Positions 57,462 through 64,000 of a stretch of DNA of 64,000 bases are shown here, piece by piece. A program made the position numbers and the translations under genes. The stretch's first letter is position 1; every line of letters begins with the position of its first letter. The notes below the pieces were generated by a model that saw nothing but the letters and a program-made list of their open reading frames with translations, had not been told where the DNA came from and searched no databases. This DNA is from an uncultured Acinetobacter sp. (GTDB lineage Bacteria; Pseudomonadota; Gammaproteobacteria; Pseudomonadales; Moraxellaceae), in NCBI RefSeq assembly GCF_947626835.1, contig NZ_CANQTS010000003.1, positions 62,001 to 126,000 of the forward strand, written 5' to 3'.

Positions 57462-59768
57462 ATGGTCACAGTACGTGAACAACTTCCGGGACGATTAAAT
57501 GAATTGTCTGAGGAAACGACTGTTGAGCATGCTGAACAAGCTCAGCACGATTTAGCGGAATGGCTTGATCGTGTTCGTGCTATTTTTGATGGTGCAGAAC
57601 TTAAACAACTCGAAGAAGTTGCCCAACTTGCCTTGCAGCGCGAGTTAGAAAGTACAGTCAAGCATCCATCCAATACTTTTTACACCGGTTTAGAGATGGC
57701 CAATATCTTGGCACATCTGTATGTCGATGAAGACACCTTGTCGGCGGCAATGCTGTATCGTGGTGTACGTGAAGGGGTGATTTCGCTTGAAGAAGTGCTC
57801 AATGACTTTGGTGCCAATGTGCATGGCTTAGTCAAAGGCACTTTGGCTATGGGTAAGCTGTCGGAGCTAATTGAAAAAAATAAACGCTTAGAAGATCACT
57901 TTAACAATAACCAACGTGAACATCTGACCGGTATTTATAAAATGCTGATTTCGGTCACTGAAGATGTACGTGTGGTATTGATTAAATTGGCAGAGCGTAC
58001 CTATGCCTTACGTGAATTGGCCAAGTCATCCAAAGACCGTCAAGAACGTGTGGCACGTGAAATTTTAACCATTTACTCGCCTCTTGCCCACCGTTTGGGG
58101 ATTGCACAGTTAAAGTGGGAACTTGAAGATTTAGCTTTCCGTTATTTGGCTCCAGAGCGTTATAAAGAAATTGCATCACTCCTCAATGAAAAGCGTTTGG
58201 AGCGTGAGCAATATATCCAATTTGTGATTGATAAGCTGCGTAATGCTTTACTTGAATATGGCATTGAAGCTGAAATTAGTGGACGGGTGAAACATATTTA
58301 CTCGATCTATCGCAAAATGAAGAGTAAAGACTTAAGTTTTGATCAGCTTTACGATATTCGTGCAGTGCGTGTGTTGGTCAAAGCAGTGCCTGAGTGTTAT
58401 CACACGTTAGGGATTGTGCATCAAATGTGGCGGCATATTCCGCATCAATTTGATGACTATATTACCAATCCTAAAGCCAATGGTTATCGCTCATTACATA
58501 CTGCAGTGATTGCCGAGAACAAATCTTTAGAAGTGCAGATTCGTACCCATGCCATGCATAACGAAGCTGAACTTGGGGTGTGTTCGCACTTTAATTATAA
58601 AGAAGGCTCTAAAAACACCGATCATTCGTTTAACCATCGTTTACATTCTTTACGTGCCGTGCTTGAGCATTATCAAGAACGTAATGATGCCAGCGCCCAC
58701 AAAGACGAAGATGCTGAAGAAAATTTTGATAAAATTCAAGAATTTGAAGATTTTGAAAAGATTTATGTGTTTAGTCGTGATGGTGACATTAAAGAATTAC
58801 CGCGTGGTTCGACGGTGCTGGATTTTGCCTATCATGTGCACACCGAAGTGGGCAACAAGTGCTATGCAGCACGTGTCAATCAGCGCTATGTGCCGTTAAC
58901 CTACACCTTAAAAACTGGTGAGCAGGTTGAAATTTTAACCAAAAAAGACCGTGAGCCTAATCGTGATTGGTTGGTCAATTCACTCGGTTATATTAAAACC
59001 GGACGTGCGCGTGACAAACTACGTCATTGGTTCCGTCAGCAAGATCGCAGTAAAAACTTAGAGGTTGGACGTGAGATTCTGCATAAGGAATTATTGCGTT
59101 TAGCACTGCATCCTAAAAGTATTGATTTGGCAGATTACTGCAACCATTTTAATGTTAAATCAGGCGAAGATATTTTAATTGGCTTGGTCAATGGCGACAT
59201 TAGCCTGCATGCTTTGATTAACCAAGTTAATCGTCATATGCACCTTGATCAGGATGAACCTGAATTGGTGCTTAAGCCGACTTTAAATCCGCGTGCCAGT
59301 CATACTTTGTCTGCACATGGTATTTTAATTGATGGTTTAGACAATGTAGAGTTGCATATTGCGCAGTGCTGTCAGCCAGTACATGGTGAATCCATTGCCG
59401 GTTACATTACCTTAAATCGTGGAGTCAGTATTCACAAAGTGGCGTGTCCAGATTATCTACGCATGATTCACAATGAACCTGAACGTGCAGTAGAAGCTGA
59501 TTGGGAAATGCAACCTACACGTGGTCAAAGTGTGCAAATTGTGGTGGAAGCTTATGATCGCCGTGGTTTGCTCAAAGACTTAACCCAAGTAATTTTTTCA
59601 GATCAAATTAATATTCGTCAGGTCAATACCATCTCAGAAGCCGATGGGATTGCCAATATGAAATTATTAATTGAAGTTAAAGGTTTGGCACAATTATCAC
59701 GTTTGTTGGCACGTTTAGAGCAGCAACCGGGCATTATCAGCGCGCGCCGTTTAGTTCAAGGTAACTAA
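57462..59768 (+). CDS. relA: GTP pyrophosphokinase (RelA)
   Basis: YDIRAVRVLVKAVPECYHTLGIVHQMWRHIPHQFDDYI...PNGYRSLHTAV-type motif, TGS and ACT domains. Confidence 0.94.
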   Translation: MVTVREQLPGRLNELSEETTVEHAEQAQHDLAEWLDRVRAIFDGAELKQLEEVAQLALQRELESTVKHPSNTFYTGLEMANILAHLYVDEDTLSAAMLYRGVREGVISLEEVLNDFGANVHGLVKGTLAMGKLSELIEKNKRLEDHFNNNQREHLTGIYKMLISVTEDVRVVLIKLAERTYALRELAKSSKDRQERVAREILTIYSPLAHRLGIAQLKWELEDLAFRYLAPERYKEIASLLNEKRLEREQYIQFVIDKLRNALLEYGIEAEISGRVKHIYSIYRKMKSKDLSFDQLYDIRAVRVLVKAVPECYHTLGIVHQMWRHIPHQFDDYITNPKANGYRSLHTAVIAENKSLEVQIRTHAMHNEAELGVCSHFNYKEGSKNTDHSFNHRLHSLRAVLEHYQERNDASAHKDEDAEENFDKIQEFEDFEKIYVFSRDGDIKELPRGSTVLDFAYHVHTEVGNKCYAARVNQRYVPLTYTLKTGEQVEILTKKDREPNRDWLVNSLGYIKTGRARDKLRHWFRQQDRSKNLEVGREILHKELLRLALHPKSIDLADYCNHFNVKSGEDILIGLVNGDISLHALINQVNRHMHLDQDEPELVLKPTLNPRASHTLSAHGILIDGLDNVELHIAQCCQPVHGESIAGYITLNRGVSIHKVACPDYLRMIHNEPERAVEADWEMQPTRGQSVQIVVEAYDRRGLLKDLTQVIFSDQINIRQVNTISEADGIANMKLLIEVKGLAQLSRLLARLEQQPGIISARRLVQGN

Positions 59769-59781
59769 AGCTGCGACCAAG

Positions 59782-59809
59782 ACCAGCAGGCTCGCTTGCT
59801 GGTTTTTTT
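59782..59809 (+). terminator. intrinsic terminator after relA
   Basis: ACCAGCA GGCTCGC TTGCTGGT TTTTT. Confidence 0.75.
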
Positions 59810-59822
59810 ATGGAATATCATC

Positions 59823-60431
59823 ATGCACATCGTTTTTGATTGTCAGCCTATTCATCATTTGGTGACACTAGATAAAGATCTCACCCGTCCGCAATATGTG
59901 GCTGCACAAAAGCAAGCCTTACATGCTTACCGCTTAGTCAAGCTGAGTCAATATTTAGGTCGTAACATCCAAGCTTCTGAGTTGTTAAAAACTGAACACG
60001 GCAAACCTTATTTACCCGATTTAGCCTTTAACCATAGCCACAGTCAGCAGCATTATGCTTTGGTGATGAGCCGTACCCAGCCAGATATTGGCGTTGATAT
60101 TGAAGACTTAAACCGCAAGGTACGCTTTGGAGCATTGGCTCAACATGCGTTTAGCCAACATGAATTACAAGCGTGGTATGCCAGTGGACAAGACACATGC
60201 TATTGGTTTCAGATTTGGACCGCTAAAGAAGCGATTGTTAAAGCAGCAGGGCTTGGGATTCGTTTAAGTCTTAATACTTTAGAAACTAATGTACGATTTG
60301 GATATATGCAAGGCGAGATGCAGCATCCATCATTAGGCGCCTTTGAATATGAGCATAGAGTATTAGACGCTGCACTTGTGACGATAGCATGGCGTAAAAG
60401 CCAGAGCCGCCCACATATCACATGGGCATAA
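59823..60431 (+). CDS. 4'-phosphopantetheinyl transferase superfamily protein
   Basis: HGKPYLPDLAFNHSHSQQHYALVMSRTQPDIGVDIEDL...WTAKEAIVKAAGLGI. Confidence 0.9.
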   Translation: MHIVFDCQPIHHLVTLDKDLTRPQYVAAQKQALHAYRLVKLSQYLGRNIQASELLKTEHGKPYLPDLAFNHSHSQQHYALVMSRTQPDIGVDIEDLNRKVRFGALAQHAFSQHELQAWYASGQDTCYWFQIWTAKEAIVKAAGLGIRLSLNTLETNVRFGYMQGEMQHPSLGAFEYEHRVLDAALVTIAWRKSQSRPHITWA

Positions 60432-60469
60432 AAAAGCCCATCCGAAGATAGGCTGTTTAAAATTATGCA

Positions 60470-61447
60470 TTAACGCGGTGGCAATTGCTCATCAGCTTGT
60501 TCTTCAAATTCAGGTTTAACCGTGACAATAAAGTCTTGACGGTTCAGACCACGCCATAGTGAGAAGGCAGTACCAATATAAATAGAAGAATAAGTACCCA
60601 CAAACACACCAATAAACATGGCAATCGAGAACCATTTGAGGCCATCACCGCCCATGAACATCATTGCCACAACCACCAATAATAAGGTCATAGAGGTATG
60701 AATGGTACGACGTAAGGTTTCCGTTAAGGCAAGGTTGACCACTTCTAAAGGCGTTGCACCACGAATCTTACGGAAGTTTTCACGAATACGATCCGACACC
60801 ACAATGTTATCGTTAAGTGAAAAACCAATAATTGCTAATAATGCTGCAAGTACAGTTAAGTCAAATGGCCATTGCATAAAAGCAAAGAAACCTAGTGTCA
60901 CCACAATGTCGTGGAACAAAGACAAAACTGCACCCATTGCCAACTTAAACTCAAAGCGAATGGTGACATAGACTAGCATCAGCAACAACGCTAAGCCCAC
61001 AGCACCGGCTGAGCGCACATACAGCTCATTACCGACTTGACCACCGACTACATCAACTTTAGGCACTTCAGCTGCGTTATTAGGCAACTGAACGGCTTGT
61101 GTGATGGTTTTGGTTAAGTCTTCAGCTTCAATGTCTTCTTGAACCGGCATACGTACCATCAGGTCACGTTCTGAACCTAAGGTTTGTACCACAGCATCAT
61201 TAAAGCCAGCTTGGCTTAAAGCATTGCTGACTTGCTCAGGTTTAACTGGATTGGTGTAATTAAGCTCCGCAGCAATACCACCAGTGAAGTCTAAACCTAG
61301 GTTTAAACCTTTGGTGGCAATAAAGAAAATACTTGCAAGCGTTAAGAAAATCGATAGCAATGCCGCAGGCAAAGCAATCTTCATAAACGGAATCACGCGT
61401 TCTTCTTCAGGGCGACCATATTGCGGTTGAGAATTTTCAGTCATCAT
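60470..61447 (-). CDS. secF: protein translocase subunit SecF
   Basis: GLNLGLDFTGGIAAEL...FSLNDNIVVSDRIRENFRK. Confidence 0.95.
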   Translation of the reverse strand: MMTENSQPQYGRPEEERVIPFMKIALPAALLSIFLTLASIFFIATKGLNLGLDFTGGIAAELNYTNPVKPEQVSNALSQAGFNDAVVQTLGSERDLMVRMPVQEDIEAEDLTKTITQAVQLPNNAAEVPKVDVVGGQVGNELYVRSAGAVGLALLLMLVYVTIRFEFKLAMGAVLSLFHDIVVTLGFFAFMQWPFDLTVLAALLAIIGFSLNDNIVVSDRIRENFRKIRGATPLEVVNLALTETLRRTIHTSMTLLLVVVAMMFMGGDGLKWFSIAMFIGVFVGTYSSIYIGTAFSLWRGLNRQDFIVTVKPEFEEQADEQLPPR

Positions 61448-61455
61448 CGATCTCC

Positions 61456-63357
61456 TTAAATGCTCAACTTTTTCAAGTCGCGTTTTTTGCCATAAATCAG
61501 CTGTACAATGGCACGCGTGACCGTAATGGCGGTAAACATTGAGCAGACAATACCGATCATCAAGGTGACAGCAAAGCCTTTAATTGGGCCTGTACCAATG
61601 GCAAATAGAATAAATGCCACCAAGAATGTGGTTAAGTTGGAGTCAAAAATGGTGTTATAAGCACGCTCATAACCGGCAACAATCGCTTGTTTTGGCGATG
61701 CTCCCCATTTGATTTCCTCACGTATTCGCTCACAAATTAGTACGTTGGCATCGACAGCCATACCAATGGTAATCACAATACCTGCAATACCCGGTAGTGT
61801 TAATGATGCACCTAACCAAGACATTACAGTTAAGATCATGGCTAAGTTAAACACTAAGGCAAAGTTGGCAATCACCCCAAATAAACGGAAGAATACCACC
61901 ATCCAAATTGCCACCAATAAGAAGCCAATTTGAGTCGATAGCACGCCTTTATCAATGTTTTCTTGACCTAAACTTGGACCAATGACACGTTCTTCAACAA
62001 AGTACATTGGTGCAGCTAAAGCACCGGCACGTAGCATCAACGCGAGTTCTGCTGCTTCTTGTGGTGAATCTAAACCTGTGATACGGAACTGTGAACCTAA
62101 CACCGCTTGAATGGTTGCGGCGTTAATTACCACAGATTCGGTGTATGGGGTACGTACTTCGGTTTGTGTACCGGTTTCAGGGTCGGTGACAAAGCTAATC
62201 TTTTGTTTATTTTCAATAAACAACACCGCCATACGTTTGCCTACGGCATTACGTGTGGCATCTGCCATTAATTTACCACCCGCAGAGTCGAGGGTAATAT
62301 TTACCTCAGCACCGCCAGTATCTTGGCTAAAACCGCTTGAGGCATTTTGCACACGCTCACCAGTTAAGATACGGCTACGATTAAGCAGTAATTCACGACC
62401 ACTGTCGAGTGATTCAAAGGCAAAGACTTCAGTGCCCGGTGGAATCGGTTGACCATTTGATTTACCCAAATATGGGTCAATGTATTGGTCATTTAAATCC
62501 GACACCAAACGGAATTCTAAGTTGGCAGTACGACCCAAAACACGTTTTGCTTCGGCTGTGTCTTGTACACCGGGTAATTCAACCACAATACGGTTGCTAC
62601 CTTGGGTTTGAACCAAAGCTTCAGCCACACCTAATTCGTTAATACGATTACGTAAGGTCGTTAAGTTTTGATTGACCGCATAGCTTTGAATTTCTTGACG
62701 ACGTGCATCTGTGTATTCTAAACGTAAGGTTGCACCAGCTTCGGTGGCAAGCGCTTGTTGATTAAACTCATTACCATTACGACGTAAAAAGTCCATCGCA
62801 GCACTACGGTCATCGTTATTGGCAAATTGAACCGTAAGCGTATTGTTGTTTAAGCTTAAGCTATTAAATTTGATGTTGTTATCACGAAGCTGACGACGTA
62901 GATCGGTCGCGGATGTTTCCATACGCTGACTAATCGCTTTGTCCATATCCACTTCAAGTAAGAAATGCACACCACCGCGTAAATCCAGACCGAGCTTCAT
63001 TGGTTTAGCACCAATTTTTTGTAGCCACTCTGGGGTAGTTGGCGCTAAGTTTAACGCAACAACATAGTCATCGCCTAAACCTTGACGTAAGGCTTCTTTG
63101 GCTTTGAGCTGAGCTTCTGATGAATCTAGACGTAACAAGGCAGCATTATTGCTAAAGCTGTTGTCATGACTTGAAATATTTTCGCTTTTGAGGATTTGCT
63201 CTGCTTTTTGTACGATGCTCTGGTCAATTTGAGTACCGGCTTTGGCACCCGAAATTTGCACAGCAGGTTCATCAGGATACAAACTTGGCAGGGCATATAA
63301 AGTACTGATCGCCAAAACCACGAGGATCAGTAGATATTTCCATGCAGGGTAACGCAT
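61456..63357 (-). CDS. secD: protein translocase subunit SecD
   Basis: MKLGLDLRGGVHFLLEVDMDKA...GIAGIVITIGMAVDANVLICERIREE. Confidence 0.96.
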   Translation of the reverse strand: MRYPAWKYLLILVVLAISTLYALPSLYPDEPAVQISGAKAGTQIDQSIVQKAEQILKSENISSHDNSFSNNAALLRLDSSEAQLKAKEALRQGLGDDYVVALNLAPTTPEWLQKIGAKPMKLGLDLRGGVHFLLEVDMDKAISQRMETSATDLRRQLRDNNIKFNSLSLNNNTLTVQFANNDDRSAAMDFLRRNGNEFNQQALATEAGATLRLEYTDARRQEIQSYAVNQNLTTLRNRINELGVAEALVQTQGSNRIVVELPGVQDTAEAKRVLGRTANLEFRLVSDLNDQYIDPYLGKSNGQPIPPGTEVFAFESLDSGRELLLNRSRILTGERVQNASSGFSQDTGGAEVNITLDSAGGKLMADATRNAVGKRMAVLFIENKQKISFVTDPETGTQTEVRTPYTESVVINAATIQAVLGSQFRITGLDSPQEAAELALMLRAGALAAPMYFVEERVIGPSLGQENIDKGVLSTQIGFLLVAIWMVVFFRLFGVIANFALVFNLAMILTVMSWLGASLTLPGIAGIVITIGMAVDANVLICERIREEIKWGASPKQAIVAGYERAYNTIFDSNLTTFLVAFILFAIGTGPIKGFAVTLMIGIVCSMFTAITVTRAIVQLIYGKKRDLKKLSI

Positions 63358-63410
63358 TTATTTTCTTCTTAAAATAAAAAGTCGTGCAATGTGCACGACT
63401 GAAACAGTGA

Positions 63411-63740
63411 TTAAAGGTTATTTAAAGTGCCTTCAGGTAAAACCGAAATCACGCTTGCACGTTGAATTTTAACTTCTACGCCACGGCTGAGTTCGACCAC
63501 AGCAAAATCACCTTCAATTTTGATGATACGACCCATCAAGCCACCAGCAAACACCACTTCGCTGCCGACACCTAAGCTTTCAACTAGGCTACGGTGTTCT
63601 TTGGCACGTTTTGCTTGAGGGCGCCAAATCAAGAAGTAGAAAATTGCCACAAATACAGCAATCATTAAAATGTTGGCCATGAGGCTTGGTTGTTGTGCGG
63701 CTTCACCGGCTGCATGAGCAGTCGAAATAAAAAGGCTCAT
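63411..63740 (-). CDS. yajC: preprotein translocase subunit YajC
   Basis: FYFLIWRPQAKRAKEHRSLVESLGVGSEVVFAGGLMGRI. Confidence 0.95.
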   Translation of the reverse strand: MSLFISTAHAAGEAAQQPSLMANILMIAVFVAIFYFLIWRPQAKRAKEHRSLVESLGVGSEVVFAGGLMGRIIKIEGDFAVVELSRGVEVKIQRASVISVLPEGTLNNL

Positions 63741-63823
63741 CTATAATTTCCTAAATACTAAGTCAATAAGGTCTTGAACAGCAATTTACCTTGTCTTTTT
63801 CTTTAGCGCAAATGGCAAAAAGA

Positions 63824-64000
63824 TTAATCGACTGGGCAAGGTGGTACTTCTAGACCACGACGTGCATAAAAGTCTGCCACAAACTCATCAAATGTGCCGT
63901 TATCTAAGGCATCACGCATCATTTCCGTTAAACGCAGGTAATAACGTAAATTGTGAATGGTACCGAGCATTGAAGCGAGCATTTCACCGCATTTTTCTAA
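63824..64000 (-). CDS. tgt: queuine tRNA-ribosyltransferase, C-terminal part (cut by window edge)
   Basis: Minus-strand LEKCGEMLASMLGTIHNLRYYLRLTEMMRDALDNGTFDEFVADFYARRGLEVPPCPVD*; secF-secD-yajC-tgt order. Confidence 0.88.
   Translation of the reverse strand, partial: LEKCGEMLASMLGTIHNLRYYLRLTEMMRDALDNGTFDEFVADFYARRGLEVPPCPVD

Noticed and set aside
62409-62642. ORFs opposite secD/secF
   Set aside because: Antisense shadow frames of highly conserved sec genes
1-64000. CRISPR arrays, rRNA or tRNA genes
   Set aside because: No regularly spaced repeats or tRNA/rRNA-like sequence noticed by eye; the only clustered repeats are the short AT-rich iterons and att-related motifs. A tRNAscan/CRISPR search was not possible

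Overview
Window of roughly 41% GC that looks like an Acinetobacter-type chromosome (inferred from gene content and protein style, not searched). It has three parts. (1) 1 to ~18,388: the late half of an HK97-type siphovirus prophage (portal, protease, capsid, connectors, tail chaperones with an A AAA AAC -1 frameshift site, tape measure, DUF2460/DUF2163/NlpC-P60/J-like tip, a putative tailspike, an amidase with N-terminal TM helices). (2) ~18,389 to ~42,324: a ~24 kb integrative island bounded by CCAATCCATCAT att-type repeats, each inside a truncated dusA N-terminus (...RISVAPMMDW). It carries a tyrosine integrase, a PrtN-like protein, an inovirus Gp2/YfjJ-type HUH Rep, an iteron-like cluster, a YaaW-family pair, Sel1 and Zn-ribbon proteins, a DUF932/YqaJ/Cys-cluster recombination block, a Fic toxin with an unlisted 55-aa YhfG-like antitoxin, a coiled-coil McrB-like AAA+ with a DUF2357/PD-(D/E)XK partner, and an unidentified convergent gene pair (716 + 249 aa). 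(3) 42,325 to end: ordinary chromosome (MFS, EamA, pntAA/AB/B, rsfS, hyi-like, garR-like, crotonase, gacS/barA-like, cysM, exonuclease, rlmD, relA, PPTase, secF, secD, yajC, tgt'). The best candidates for undescribed biology are the 38.6-41.5 kb pair next to the McrBC-like module and the YaaW + 307-aa pair. All family assignments come from reading the sequence; no searches were run.
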